Below, piece by piece: positions 53,530-61,782 of a DNA stretch of 64,000 bases. The translations under genes were made by a program, and so were the position numbers. Positions within the stretch are counted from its first letter, which is position 1. Every line of letters starts with the position of its first letter. The stretch is from Hymenobacter roseosalivarius DSM 11622 (lineage in GTDB: Bacteria; Bacteroidota; Bacteroidia; Cytophagales; Hymenobacteraceae): the NCBI RefSeq assembly GCF_900176135.1, contig NZ_FWWW01000047.1, positions 55,682 through 119,681 on the forward strand. Direction: 5' to 3'. The notes beneath the pieces were generated by a model. It did not search any database and had not been told where the DNA came from. It saw only the letters and a list, made by a program, of their open reading frames with translations.

Positions 53530-53562
53530 CAAAGGTACGGCTTGGCATAGTTTTAGGTCCAA
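53530..53562 (-). promoter_or_regulatory. Bacteroidota promoter for the DEAD-box helicase
   Basis: TACCTTTG (complement of CAAAGGTA at 53530-53537) and TTGG (complement of CCAA at 53559-53562) at 21-nt spacing, 25 nt before the start codon. Confidence 0.6.
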
Positions 53563-53588
53563 CATCGGAATAACCCAATAATCTTACT

Positions 53589-54077
53589 ATGCAATTAAAC
53601 TTTCTGCTTGACGAACCCAATAGTCCCAGTTTATGCATACAGCGCTCTGCTTGGACAGGTAAAACAAAACTCTATGCCGATGGTCAAGAGGTGCCTCCAC
53701 AGTCGAAACCCGGTTTATTCAGTAAAATCCGCTCCTTCATGGTGCCTATGCCCGACGGCAGCGAACGCCAACTGACGCTCAAAAATCGATTTTACGACCC
53801 CGTACCTGTAGCCGATATTGATGGTGAGCCAATTCTGTTAGCGAAAGCCTTAGCGCCGTGGGAACATGTAGTGGCCTGCATCCCGATGCTTCTTATATTC
53901 GGTGGTGGGTTGATAGGTGGCCTCTGTGGGGTAGGTGCTATGCTGGCTAATATAAGCATTATGCGTAGCGAGCGGCCAACTGGCCTACGCGTTGCCTTTT
54001 GCGTGGGTATTACGCTGGCGGCTTTTGTCGTATATGTGCTACTAGCCGGAATGCTACAGCTAGCGGTAGCTAGCTAA
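53589..54077 (+). CDS. Hypothetical protein with two C-terminal TM segments
   Basis: 162 residues. A soluble beta-rich N-terminal half (RSAWTGKTKLYADGQEVPP, FMVPMPDGSERQLTLKNRFYDPVPVADIDGEPILLA) is followed by TM segments at about 95-125 (HVVACIPMLLIFGGGLIGGLCGVGAM) and 135-160 (VAFCVGITLAAFVVYVLLAGMLQLA). No family recognised with confidence. The gene lies divergently from the helicase gene and ends before the tRNA-His promoter. Plausible as a real gene because the TM pattern and RBS-spaced start are intact. Confidence 0.55.
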   Translation: MQLNFLLDEPNSPSLCIQRSAWTGKTKLYADGQEVPPQSKPGLFSKIRSFMVPMPDGSERQLTLKNRFYDPVPVADIDGEPILLAKALAPWEHVVACIPMLLIFGGGLIGGLCGVGAMLANISIMRSERPTGLRVAFCVGITLAAFVVYVLLAGMLQLAVAS

Positions 54078-54123
54078 ATCAGCAGAGCACGCTAACCAGT
54101 CGGTAAAAAACTCCGACATATTT

Positions 54124-54154
54124 TTTGAATAACCCCGGCAGACCGCTACTTTTG
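54124..54154 (+). promoter_or_regulatory. Consensus Bacteroidota promoter for tRNA-His
   Basis: TTTG at 54124-54127 and TACTTTTG at 54147-54154, 19-nt spacing. It is the cleanest promoter of the window apart from the rpmH one. Confidence 0.8.
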
Positions 54155-54172
54155 TCCCTCCATTACCCATCT

Positions 54173-54247
54173 GGTAGGCATAGCTCAGCTGGTTAGAGCA
54201 TCGGATTGTGATTCCGAAGGCCGTGGGTTCGAGCCCCATTGCTTACC
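54173..54247 (+). tRNA. tRNA-His (anticodon GTG)
   Basis: Cloverleaf folded by eye: acceptor GTAGGCA/TGCTTAC, D stem GCTC/GAGC, anticodon stem TCGGA/TCCGA with loop TTGTGAT, T stem GTGGG/CCCAT with loop TTCGAGC. The extra 5' G (-1) at 54173 pairs with discriminator C at 54247, the identity element of tRNA-His. CCA is not encoded. Confidence 0.96.
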
Positions 54248-54251
54248 CTGA

Positions 54252-54288
54252 AAAGGTCCCCGAAAGTTTTTCCGGGGACTTTTTTTTT
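54252..54288 (+). terminator. Terminator after tRNA-His
   Basis: AAGGTCCCCG and CCGGGGACTTTTTTTT arms with a short AT loop. The stem GTCCCCGG/CCGGGGAC is strong. Confidence 0.85.
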
Positions 54289-54346
54289 GTTTGTGCCGTT
54301 GTCAACTTCAAATCATCTGCTTGAATCACTTTTATTCCCTCTTCTT

Positions 54347-55276
54347 ATGAGTCTGGTAGTTATCGGTTCGGTGGCGTTCGACGCGCTGGAAACGCCTTTC
54401 GGCAAAACTGACAAAATCATCGGTGGCGCGGCTACTTATATCACGCTGTCAGCTTCTTACTCGGTAAAGCCGGTAAAGCTTGTGGCTGTAGTAGGCGACG
54501 ATTTTCCGCAGTCGGATGTGCTGTTGTTGCAAGAGCACGGCGTAGACACCGAAGGATTGCAAGTGAAAGCAGGGGAGAAGTCGTTTTTCTGGTCGGGTAA
54601 ATATTCGACGGACCTGAACTCGCGCGAAACCCTACAGACGGAGTTGAATGTGCTGGCCGATTTCGACCCCATCATTCCCGACTCTTACCAGGACTGCAAA
54701 TACCTGATGCTGGGCAACCTGACGCCTCAGGTGCAGCGCCTGGTTATTCAGCGCCTTGTCAATCGGCCTAAGCTTATCGTGCTGGACACCATGAACTTCT
54801 GGATGGATGTGGCGCTCGAAGAGCTGCTCACTACCATTGAGATGGTGGATGTGCTGAGCATCAATGATGAGGAGGCCCGTCAGCTTTCCGGCGAGTACTC
54901 GCTGGTGAAAGCGGCCCGCAAGATCATGGCCATGGGCCCTAAGTACTTGATTATCAAAAAGGGTGAGCACGGCGCACTGCTGTTCTGCAAGAACAAAGTG
55001 TTTTTTGCTCCCGCATTGCCACTAGAAGAAGTCTTTGACCCAACCGGTGCCGGCGACACCTTCGCGGGCGGGTTTATCGGTCACTTGGCCGCCACCGACG
55101 ATATAAGCTTCGACAATATGAAGCGCGCCGTTATTCACGGCTCGGCAATGGCTTCGTTCTGCGTAGAAAAGTTTGGTACGGAGCGCCTGATCAATTTGAC
55201 AAAAAAAGAAATTGAGGCTCGGGAGCGTCAATTCGCTGAGCTGGTAAACGTAGAGCCGATTAGCATAGAAGCTTAA
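54347..55276 (+). CDS. PfkB-family carbohydrate/nucleoside kinase
   Basis: 309 residues from the ATG at 54347; upstream in-frame codons would run into the tRNA terminator. Ribokinase-fold features are VVIGSVAFDALET at the start, IGGAATYITLSAS (GG motif), YLMLGNLTPQVQRLV, INDEEARQLSGEYSL, LIIKKGEHGALLF and the catalytic DPTGAGDTFAGGFIGHLA with the anion hole and Asp base. Substrate may be adenosine, fructose or another sugar, not determined by sequence. Cytoplasmic. It is followed by a strong terminator. Confidence 0.92.
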   Translation: MSLVVIGSVAFDALETPFGKTDKIIGGAATYITLSASYSVKPVKLVAVVGDDFPQSDVLLLQEHGVDTEGLQVKAGEKSFFWSGKYSTDLNSRETLQTELNVLADFDPIIPDSYQDCKYLMLGNLTPQVQRLVIQRLVNRPKLIVLDTMNFWMDVALEELLTTIEMVDVLSINDEEARQLSGEYSLVKAARKIMAMGPKYLIIKKGEHGALLFCKNKVFFAPALPLEEVFDPTGAGDTFAGGFIGHLAATDDISFDNMKRAVIHGSAMASFCVEKFGTERLINLTKKEIEARERQFAELVNVEPISIEA

Positions 55277-55289
55277 ACCTGCTTAGCCC

Positions 55290-55330
55290 AAAAAAGCCCC
55301 CTAGCATCGACGGCTGGGGGGCTTTTTTAT
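55290..55330 (+). terminator. Rho-independent terminator, GGGGGGC type
   Basis: AAAAAAGCCCCCTAGC and GGCTGGGGGGCTTTTTT arms; five C opposite six G. Confidence 0.85.
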
Positions 55331-55341
55331 GTGCTTGCCTC

Positions 55342-55349
55342 TACCTTTG
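55342..55349 (+). promoter_or_regulatory. Bacteroidota -7 element (TACCTTTG) for the small disordered protein
   Basis: TACCTTTG about 66 nt upstream of the ATG at 55416, just after the terminator, indicating an independent unit. Confidence 0.6.
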
Positions 55350-55415
55350 AGCAACTAAATAAAGAGAAGCTGGGTAAAAGAGCGAAGTAATCTTCTCACC
55401 CTTAGCTCTACTACC

Positions 55416-55679
55416 ATGGCAGAAAATAAGAAGCCTTCGAAGAAGAAATCTGTGCCCTCCGACTCGCCGCAGAAAGATTCCAGCGCCGTAGCACCAGATA
55501 TGCGGGGCGGCTCTAATAGCGGCGGAACGCAAGTGCAGAACCCCGACCAAAACTTGATTTCGGAGTCTGGCAATCAGGTAAAAGGAAATTCGCCTGGTGG
55601 CAACCTCAACGACGTGTTGTCGCAGCGAATCAACAAGCCTCGCAGCAACCCCAATCCTACGCAGCAAAAGGCGAAATAA
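55416..55679 (+). CDS. Small intrinsically disordered hypothetical protein
   Basis: 87 residues without signal or TM: KKPSKKKS at the start, then Ser/Gly/Asn/Gln-rich sequence (GGSNSGGTQVQNPDQNLIS, RSNPNPTQQKAK). No hydrophobic core is visible, so it is likely disordered. Its own promoter and two flanking terminators argue that it is a real gene. No family recognised. Confidence 0.55.
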   Translation: MAENKKPSKKKSVPSDSPQKDSSAVAPDMRGGSNSGGTQVQNPDQNLISESGNQVKGNSPGGNLNDVLSQRINKPRSNPNPTQQKAK

Positions 55680-55693
55680 AGAGCTGTTCAAGC

Positions 55694-55735
55694 CATAAAA
55701 AGCCCCTCGGATCAGTTCTGGGGGGCTTTTTATGG
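55694..55735. terminator. Bidirectional terminator, GGGGGGC type
   Basis: CATAAAAAGCCCC and GGGGGGCTTTTTATGG arms, between convergent genes at 55679 and 55742. Confidence 0.85.
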
Positions 55736-55741
55736 CTTGAG

Positions 55742-56527
55742 CTATTTGGGCAGCAACAGACGCGCATACTTGATCTGGGGCGTACTGTCAGGGTAATACT
55801 GCCGGATAACGAGCGTTTGGTCGTTCAGCCAACGCACTTCCTCCGGGCCCCAGGTGTTCACCACGCGGTTCCAGCGCAACAGCGGGATGCCTTTCTCCAA
55901 CGACCAGACCTGCAGGCCATTGGGTGAATAGTGCGCTTCCATATCAGAGTTGGATGTGACCAAATGCGTACCGTTGGGCGCTAACACCGGACGACCCCAA
56001 AGCCGGGTGCGCCGCCCCGTATGCTGATTAATAAGAAGCACGAATCCTGACTCCCAGCGCGTGACATCTAGCACCCAGAAGTCACTGTTTTCCAACGGGC
56101 CCCGAAAGCGGTAGACGACGTGTTTTTCCTCGTCGGGGTCCGTTATGTTATTGGTTAGCGTAAGGGTGCGACCATTGGTTAGGGTAAGAAGTAATGCGTC
56201 AGAGCGGCGCTGGGCGCGCCCCTCTGCCAGCTGGATATATTTCTGTTCAGTGGTGTCGGTGTCGATGCCCTTGAGGCGAGCAAACTCGGCCTCACGCGCT
56301 GGAATAAGCTGAGCTATACTGCCATTGCGAAACCGTAATGTATCGGTCTCCGAGCGTAAAATTCTGGCCGCCGGAGCCGCTGTTGCCGAAGTAGCAGGTG
56401 CCACAACCTTCGGCTGAACAGCCACTTCGTGCGGCTCTACGCGGGTTTTGACAGCTTTCTGAGGACTACTGTCGCAGCTTATCAGCGAAATGCCCCCCAG
56501 TGTAAGAAGAATGGGATATAAATTCAT
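55742..56527 (-). CDS. Hypothetical lipoprotein with beta-propeller-like repeats
   Basis: About 261 residues from the ATG at 56525-56527 (one three codons upstream is also possible). The signal ends in lipobox ISLISC. After a Thr/Ala/Val-rich linker (about 27-55) the protein has WD-like strands: RRSDALLLTLTNGRTLTLTNN, FWVLDVTRWESGFVLLINQHTGRR, LAPNGTHLVTSNSDMEAHYSPNGLQVWSLEKG and VRWLNDQTLVIRQYYPD. No specific family. It begins 4-14 nt after the M61 stop, so it is co-transcribed with the upstream metallopeptidase, which may be its functional partner. Confidence 0.7.
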   Translation of the reverse strand: MNLYPILLTLGGISLISCDSSPQKAVKTRVEPHEVAVQPKVVAPATSATAAPAARILRSETDTLRFRNGSIAQLIPAREAEFARLKGIDTDTTEQKYIQLAEGRAQRRSDALLLTLTNGRTLTLTNNITDPDEEKHVVYRFRGPLENSDFWVLDVTRWESGFVLLINQHTGRRTRLWGRPVLAPNGTHLVTSNSDMEAHYSPNGLQVWSLEKGIPLLRWNRVVNTWGPEEVRWLNDQTLVIRQYYPDSTPQIKYARLLLPK

Positions 56528-56540
56528 ATAAAGCACAGAA

Positions 56541-58274
56541 TTAAAAATCCTGCTTCAGCCACTGCCGGAAGCTTACCTGTTGTTCCGGCGTGGCGTCAGG
56601 GCGTTTTTCGATTGTAATCTTTGGCCAAAAACGCTTGCTTGGATCAGCTACCAGCGGTACAGTAAGCAAGCGACTCTGACGAAACACGGTTACTTCATAG
56701 CTAGGTGCCCCGCTGTTGAGCAGCACCTGTAAGTTCGTCTGAACCCGCTGGCCATTCACCGCTATTATTTCATCATCAACGGTAAGAGCGGCGGCGGCGG
56801 GCGAGTGGGGGAGGATGTTCGTTACTTCGGTCCGCTCGTTTTTGACAATGGTTTTAAAGCCAAATACGCCTTCCGCGGCCGATACGTTCTCCTGCTGCAG
56901 GAGCGTGCAGCCCACAAAGTGTAAAGCCTTCGTCAGGGGCTCTTCCAATGGGGCAGTGCCATAGATAAAGCTGTCGAAGTATTGCCGCATGGGGCGTCCT
57001 GCTACTTCTTCTACCAAGCGGATATAGTCATCCTCAGTATAGCCTACGCCGGGCTGGCCAAACTCCAGCCATAGCCGCCGCAATACGTCGTCAAGGCTGC
57101 GCTGGTGCTTGGAAAGCTGCCGCAACGCCAGATCCAGGAGCAGCGCCACCAGCGCGCCCTTATGATATACCGACACTTTACGGTCGGGCACGCCGTTCTT
57201 ATAGCCATCCAGCCACAGGTCTACTGATGCATCCGCGAGCGACAGGTTGAAGCGGCCGTCATCTTCATAATGCTTGCGCAGCACCGTATTAAGCTCCTGA
57301 AAATACTGTTCGGCCGTGCGCACGCCGCTACGCGCTAGTAAGTACTCGCCGTAATAAGTCGTGATGCCTTCAGCGATGTAGCAGGTGCGGAAGTACTGCT
57401 CTTGCGTGTAATCGTACGGCAGTAGCTCTACCGGCCGGATACTTTTGATGTTCCAAGTATGGAATAGCTCGTGGCAGCTTACGCCCAGCAGCTCCTTATA
57501 AAGTCCCTCCGTCATGAGCAGCTGTGCGGGTCCCAGTGTGATGACCGTGGAGTTGGTGTGCTCCACGCCGTGGTAATGGGCGTAAGGCAGTATCTGATTA
57601 AGGAAATGATAGTCCGCCACCGGAAAACTGCCGAATAAGCTCAACTGCTCCTCCGAGAAGGCCGCGAAATCCTGAAGCAGGCGCGGCCAATCAGGGTCAC
57701 ATTCGCCCTGCACCCAGACATGAAACGGTATGCCCTGCGCTTGATATTCGTGGTGCAGCAGCGTAGGGCTGGCTATCAGCGGGCATTCGATGAGGTGCTC
57801 AAAACTATCAGCCTGAAGCATGTGGGGGGCTTTTTGGGGCAAGCCACACGCAATCTGCCAGCTTTCGGGCAGTTCCAGCGTCAACTCGCAAGGCTCGTGC
57901 TGACGACCTTCAGCGTACAGTAAGCACTGCACGCCATTCATGTATAGCTGGCTCTCATCGAGCCAGGAGCCGCCCGCGTCCATCTGATGGGCGTAAAAGT
58001 TGTAGCGCACCCGCACCGTCCGGCCAGTTGCGCCCGCCACCTGCCAGCGGTCCTTGGTTATTTTCCGATAGGGGAGGACCTCGCCTGAATCTGCATCATC
58101 CACGACTACGCGCTGAATTTTTTGCGCAAAGTTCTGCAGCTCGTAGCGACCGGGACGCCAGGCAGGTAACTGCAGTTCCAGCGGCTTAGTGGCTTCGGCC
58201 GGCACGGTTAGCGTCAGCTGAATTTGCAGATAAAAAGTAAGCGGATTCTCAAATGAGACGTGGTAGTGAATCAT
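56541..58274 (-). CDS. M61 family metallopeptidase (glycyl aminopeptidase type)
   Basis: 577 residues without signal peptide. M61 features are an N-terminal beta domain (about 1-190, IHYHVSFENPLTFYLQIQLTL), a catalytic domain with HELFHTWNIKSIRP (HExxH zinc His pair and catalytic Glu), the downstream YIAEGITTYYGEYL (third zinc ligand Glu), and a C-terminal PDZ domain (about 470-560; GFKTIVKNERTEVTNILPHSPAAA). Such enzymes release N-terminal glycine or alanine from peptides. Lack of signal suggests a cytoplasmic role or export by other means. Its small partner lipoprotein follows immediately. Confidence 0.9.
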   Translation of the reverse strand: MIHYHVSFENPLTFYLQIQLTLTVPAEATKPLELQLPAWRPGRYELQNFAQKIQRVVVDDADSGEVLPYRKITKDRWQVAGATGRTVRVRYNFYAHQMDAGGSWLDESQLYMNGVQCLLYAEGRQHEPCELTLELPESWQIACGLPQKAPHMLQADSFEHLIECPLIASPTLLHHEYQAQGIPFHVWVQGECDPDWPRLLQDFAAFSEEQLSLFGSFPVADYHFLNQILPYAHYHGVEHTNSTVITLGPAQLLMTEGLYKELLGVSCHELFHTWNIKSIRPVELLPYDYTQEQYFRTCYIAEGITTYYGEYLLARSGVRTAEQYFQELNTVLRKHYEDDGRFNLSLADASVDLWLDGYKNGVPDRKVSVYHKGALVALLLDLALRQLSKHQRSLDDVLRRLWLEFGQPGVGYTEDDYIRLVEEVAGRPMRQYFDSFIYGTAPLEEPLTKALHFVGCTLLQQENVSAAEGVFGFKTIVKNERTEVTNILPHSPAAAALTVDDEIIAVNGQRVQTNLQVLLNSGAPSYEVTVFRQSRLLTVPLVADPSKRFWPKITIEKRPDATPEQQVSFRQWLKQDF

Positions 58275-58442
58275 AAAGGCAGGTGTGCTTCGCGGCTGGA
58301 ATGTACGTCGGAGCTCCGGGAATAGGGCAGATTGCTGGAGCTAACTGTATACGGAGTAATTCTCTGTGCAAGCTCAAGTATGCGTCAGATTGCTTTAAAT
58401 AGAGTTTAAAGTCGATAAGGACTATACTACTTTTCTATACTG

Positions 58443-58474
58443 TTTGGCATTTACAAACGAAGCCCGTACCTTTG
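58443..58474 (+). promoter_or_regulatory. Consensus Bacteroidota promoter for rpmH
   Basis: TTTG at 58443-58446 and TACCTTTG at 58467-58474, spacing 20, matching the consensus exactly. The leader to the rpmH ATG is about 25 nt. Confidence 0.85.
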
Positions 58475-58504
58475 CCGGCCATCCCCGAATAGCATTCCAA
58501 GACG

Positions 58505-58663
58505 ATGAAAAGAACATTTCAACCCTCGCAGCGCAAGCGCCGCAACAAGCACGGTTTCCGCTCACGCATGGAAACCGCCAACGGCCGCCGTGTGCTGGCC
58601 TCCCGCCGCGCCAAAGGCCGCAAGCGCCTGACGGTATCCGACGAGGGTCGTCATAAGCGCTAA
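58505..58663 (+). CDS. rpmH: 50S ribosomal protein L34
   Basis: 52 residues starting [19 protein letters not shown] and continuing [22 protein letters not shown], the almost invariant L34 sequence; a short C-terminal extension ([10 protein letters not shown]) follows. Component of the large ribosomal subunit. Too short for most gene callers. It precedes rnpA by 43 nt, the near-universal rpmH-rnpA order, although the usual neighbouring dnaA/oriC is not seen in this window. Confidence 0.97.
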   Translation: MKRTFQPSQRKRRNKHGFRSRMETANGRRVLASRRAKGRKRLTVSDEGRHKR

Positions 58664-58706
58664 ACCGCTGACGGCTCCCGCCGATTCGCCCCTGCCAGCC
58701 AACTCT

Positions 58707-59126
58707 ATGACGCCGGGCGCGCGCTCCTACTCATTTCCGAAAGAAGAACACTTGTGTCGCAAAAAGCTCATTGACGAGCTTTTCGGCCGGGGTTCTTCTT
58801 TTGGTTTATACCCTTTGCGGTTGGTGTGGTTGCCTGCGCTGGCCCCGACTACGGCTCCGCCCCAAGTGCTGGTGAGCGTATCAAAGCGCTCCTTCAAGCG
58901 AGCCGTGGACCGCAACCGGCTAAAGCGCCTCATGCGGGAGGCTTACCGCTTAAATAAATACCGTTTGCTGGAGGCACCTGGGGGGCATTCTGTTGCGCTG
59001 CTGGGGATTATCTATTCGGGCAAGGAAAAAAAACCTTTCGCGCTGGTTGAAAAAAAATTAATTTCAGGGCTGGAGCGTTTGCTGACTGATGCAACCCCCA
59101 CCGTTGAGGTGGTGCCTGTATCATAG
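58707..59126 (+). CDS. rnpA: Ribonuclease P protein component
   Basis: 139 residues; protein subunit of RNase P, which trims tRNA 5' ends. Features are SYSFPKEEHLCRKKLIDELFGRG at the N-terminus, LVSVSKRSFKRAVDRNRLKRLMREAYRLNK (RNR motif), and a basic central patch for RNA binding. The C-terminus (VALLGIIYSGKEKKPFALVEKKLISGLERLL) is normal. Co-transcribed with rpmH. Confidence 0.95.
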   Translation: MTPGARSYSFPKEEHLCRKKLIDELFGRGSSFGLYPLRLVWLPALAPTTAPPQVLVSVSKRSFKRAVDRNRLKRLMREAYRLNKYRLLEAPGGHSVALLGIIYSGKEKKPFALVEKKLISGLERLLTDATPTVEVVPVS

Positions 59127-59153
59127 GTTGTTTTCCACGCTTTCAGCCTTTTT

Positions 59154-60854
59154 ATGCGCAAAAAATATCTGGCCGGCCTGATTTTGGGCGGGGCCACGTT
59201 GCTCGTCTCTTTCCGCAGTGCCTCCGACAATGAGCGCTATTTCGAGATTGCCAAGAACCTCGACATTTTCGCGACCCTGTTTAAAGAAGTGAATACCTAT
59301 TACGTGGACGAGATAACGCCCGCAAAAATGGTGAAGACGGGCATAGACGCCATGCTTAAGTCGCTAGACCCGTACACCAACTACATTCCCGAAGACGATA
59401 TTGAGGACTTCCGCACCATGACCACCGGGCAATACGGCGGCATTGGGGCAGTAGTGGTAAAGCGGGGAGCAAAAACTGTGGTTCAGGCTGCTTACGAAGG
59501 CTATCCGGCCCAAAAAGCTGGTTTGCTGCCCGGCGATGAGATTTTGACTATTAACGGAGTCAACGTCGCGACCAAGAATAACTCCGATATCAGCAAGTTG
59601 CTGAAGGGGCAGGCTAACTCGGTAGCTAAGCTGTCGGTGACGCGCTACGGGCAGGAGTTGCCGGTGGAAATTAACATCACCCGTGACAAGATTCAGGTAG
59701 AAAACGTGCCGTACTACGGGATGCTGACACCTGAAATTGGTTACTTCCAACTGGCCGGATTTACTATTGACGCTGGTAAGGAAGCTCGCTTGGCAGTGAT
59801 GAAGCTGAAAGAGCAGGGCGCCAAAAAAATCGTGTTCGACATACGCGACAACCCGGGTGGTTTGCTTAATGAAGCCGTAAACGTATCTAACCTCTTCGTT
59901 AATAAAGGGTTGGATATAGTGAGCACCAAAGGAAAGGTTACAGACTGGAATAAGACTTATAAGGCCCTCGACGCGCCTCTGGATACGCAGATGCCAGTGG
60001 TCGTGCTAACCAGCAACCGCTCCGCTTCTGCCTCCGAAATCGTATCGGGTGTGCTTCAGGACTACGACCGCGCTGTGTTGGTCGGCAAGCGGACGTTCGG
60101 TAAAGGGTTAGTGCAAGCCACGCGGCCGTTGTCCTATAACTCTCAGTTGAAAGTAACGACGGCCAAATACTATATTCCAAGTGGCCGCTGCATTCAGGAA
60201 ATCGACTACGCTCATCGGGCCGACGATGGCACGCTGGGAAAAGTACCGGATTCCTTACGCACCGCTTTCAAAACGACCAGCGGCCGCGTAGTATATGATG
60301 GCGGCGGCGTAGCTCCCGACGTAGAAGTGCAGGAGCGTGCCATTGCGGATATCACCCGCGTGCTCCTGCAGAAAAATTATCTGTTCGACTATGCTACCCG
60401 CTACCGTGCTGCTCACCCTACATTGCCCCCCGCCCGCGAGTTTCACATCTCTGACGCTGAATACCAGAAGTTTATTCAGTTTTTGGGCGGAAAGGATCTG
60501 AGCTACTCCACTGATATGGAAAAAAGCCTCGCTCAGCTAAGCAGCCGGGCAAAGGAGGAAAAGCACTACGACGACGTGAAAGCCGAGATCGAAGCGATTC
60601 GTCGTAAGGTCTCCACCAACAAAAGTAACGACCTGACCCGCTTTAAGCCCGAAATTCGGGAATTGCTGGAACAAGAAATTGTGGCGCGCTACTACTTTCA
60701 GAAGGGCCAGATTGAAGCCAGCTTCGACGACGACCCGGATATCCTGATGGCGATGAATGTGTTGAACGACCAGGCGCGATATATGGCACTCCTAAAGCCA
60801 GGCACACCAGAGGCAAAATCCCGGCCGGAGGTTAAGAGAGCAGGGGGTAAGTAG
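59154..60854 (+). CDS. S41-family carboxy-terminal processing peptidase
   Basis: 566 residues; N-terminal signal-like segment (KYLAGLILGGATLLVSFRSAS), a PDZ domain (about residues 85-165, containing GGIGAVVVKRG and GLLPGDEILTINGVNV) and an S41 protease domain (GYFQLAGFTIDAG, FDIRDNPGGLLNEAVNVS, RSASASEIVSGVLQDYDRA with the catalytic Ser, GKRTFGKGLVQATRPL with the catalytic Lys). Such proteases cleave C-termini of envelope proteins. A helical C-terminal extension (about 440-566) is longer than in the E. coli Prc core. Located after rnpA by 27 nt; a terminator follows. Confidence 0.92.
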   Translation: MRKKYLAGLILGGATLLVSFRSASDNERYFEIAKNLDIFATLFKEVNTYYVDEITPAKMVKTGIDAMLKSLDPYTNYIPEDDIEDFRTMTTGQYGGIGAVVVKRGAKTVVQAAYEGYPAQKAGLLPGDEILTINGVNVATKNNSDISKLLKGQANSVAKLSVTRYGQELPVEINITRDKIQVENVPYYGMLTPEIGYFQLAGFTIDAGKEARLAVMKLKEQGAKKIVFDIRDNPGGLLNEAVNVSNLFVNKGLDIVSTKGKVTDWNKTYKALDAPLDTQMPVVVLTSNRSASASEIVSGVLQDYDRAVLVGKRTFGKGLVQATRPLSYNSQLKVTTAKYYIPSGRCIQEIDYAHRADDGTLGKVPDSLRTAFKTTSGRVVYDGGGVAPDVEVQERAIADITRVLLQKNYLFDYATRYRAAHPTLPPAREFHISDAEYQKFIQFLGGKDLSYSTDMEKSLAQLSSRAKEEKHYDDVKAEIEAIRRKVSTNKSNDLTRFKPEIRELLEQEIVARYYFQKGQIEASFDDDPDILMAMNVLNDQARYMALLKPGTPEAKSRPEVKRAGGK

Positions 60855-60874
60855 ACCCTGAGTATCGTATACCG

Positions 60875-60911
60875 TAAAAAAGCAGGCTCCGCTAGGAGCC
60901 TGCTTTTTTGT
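60875..60911 (+). terminator. Rho-independent terminator after the S41 peptidase
   Basis: AAAAAAGCAGGCTCC and GGAGCCTGCTTTTTT perfect arms around GCTA; not of the GGGGGGC type. Confidence 0.9.
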
Positions 60912-60969
60912 AGTTGTGCCGGCCAAGATGTGAATTCCAACTGGTCAGCATTGGGCATATTTCCGGTTG

Positions 60970-60977
60970 TACCTTTG
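60970..60977 (+). promoter_or_regulatory. Bacteroidota -7 element (TACCTTTG) for tsaB
   Basis: TACCTTTG about 19 nt before the tsaB ATG; the -33 TTTG is not obvious. Confidence 0.6.
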
Positions 60978-60995
60978 CGCAAATAGCCTTGGCTT

Positions 60996-61682
60996 ATGCT
61001 TATTCTTTCTCTCGAAACCTCTTCTCCTGTATGCTCCGTGGCTCTCCACCAAGCGGGTATATTACTAGGCCAAGTGGAGTTGCGACTAGAAAAATCGCAC
61101 TCCTCGCATTTGAGTGTGTTGATAAATCAGCTGCTGGAAAACACAGGTCACACCCTTCAGGACATTGCGGCGGTGGCTTTATCCGATGGACCCGGCTCGT
61201 ACACGGGGCTGCGCATTGGTGGGGCGGCGGCCAAAGGATTGTGCTTTGCCTTGGATATTCCGCTCTTGGCTGTTAGTACATTACAGGCGCTGGCCTGGCA
61301 AGTGGCGGCCTATACCGAATCCCCCGCAACCTGCCTTTATTGCCCGATGCTGGATGCGCGCCGCATGGAAGTGTATACCGCTTTATATACCCACGACAGT
61401 CAGGAAATTTTGCCCCCCACAGCCTTGGTGCTAACTCCCGATGCGTTGGCCGAACAATTAGGCGGGCACCGTGTGTTATTCTTTGGCAATGGGGCAGTCA
61501 AACTTCAGTCGCTATTAGCTGAGCAATCAAATGCTGGCTTCTTGGCTGGCATTGAGCCGTTGGCGGTGGCGGTGGGTGCTTTGGCCTGGGGGGCATTTCA
61601 GCGTCAGGAGTTTCGGGATGTTGCGTACTACGAGCCCTTTTATCTAAAGGAAGTGTATACAACTACTCCAAAGGTGAAGTAG
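60996..61682 (+). CDS. tsaB: tRNA threonylcarbamoyladenosine biosynthesis protein TsaB
   Basis: 228 residues; scaffold partner of TsaD in making t6A on tRNAs that read ANN codons. TsaB features are LILSLETSSPVCSVALHQAG at the start, LRLEKSHSSHLSVLINQLLE, AAVALSDGPGSYTGLRIGGAAAKGLCFALDIPLLAVSTLQALAW and YCPMLDARRMEVYTALY. The C-terminal part is more variable. No metal-binding site is expected, as in the inactive paralogue family. Confidence 0.94.
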   Translation: MLILSLETSSPVCSVALHQAGILLGQVELRLEKSHSSHLSVLINQLLENTGHTLQDIAAVALSDGPGSYTGLRIGGAAAKGLCFALDIPLLAVSTLQALAWQVAAYTESPATCLYCPMLDARRMEVYTALYTHDSQEILPPTALVLTPDALAEQLGGHRVLFFGNGAVKLQSLLAEQSNAGFLAGIEPLAVAVGALAWGAFQRQEFRDVAYYEPFYLKEVYTTTPKVK

Positions 61683-61782
61683 AGAGTTGTAGCAACAATG
61701 CAGTAGCTCTCCTGAGTCATCTTTTGATGAGTAACTGAAGAAAACCTTTGCACCAATTTGAAGCCCTCTGGGTCTTAGTAAT

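Noticed and set aside
58443..59126. Chromosome origin near rpmH-rnpA
   Set aside because: No dnaA, DnaA-box cluster or gyrB-type neighbours; the rpmH-rnpA pair alone does not show oriC in Bacteroidota.
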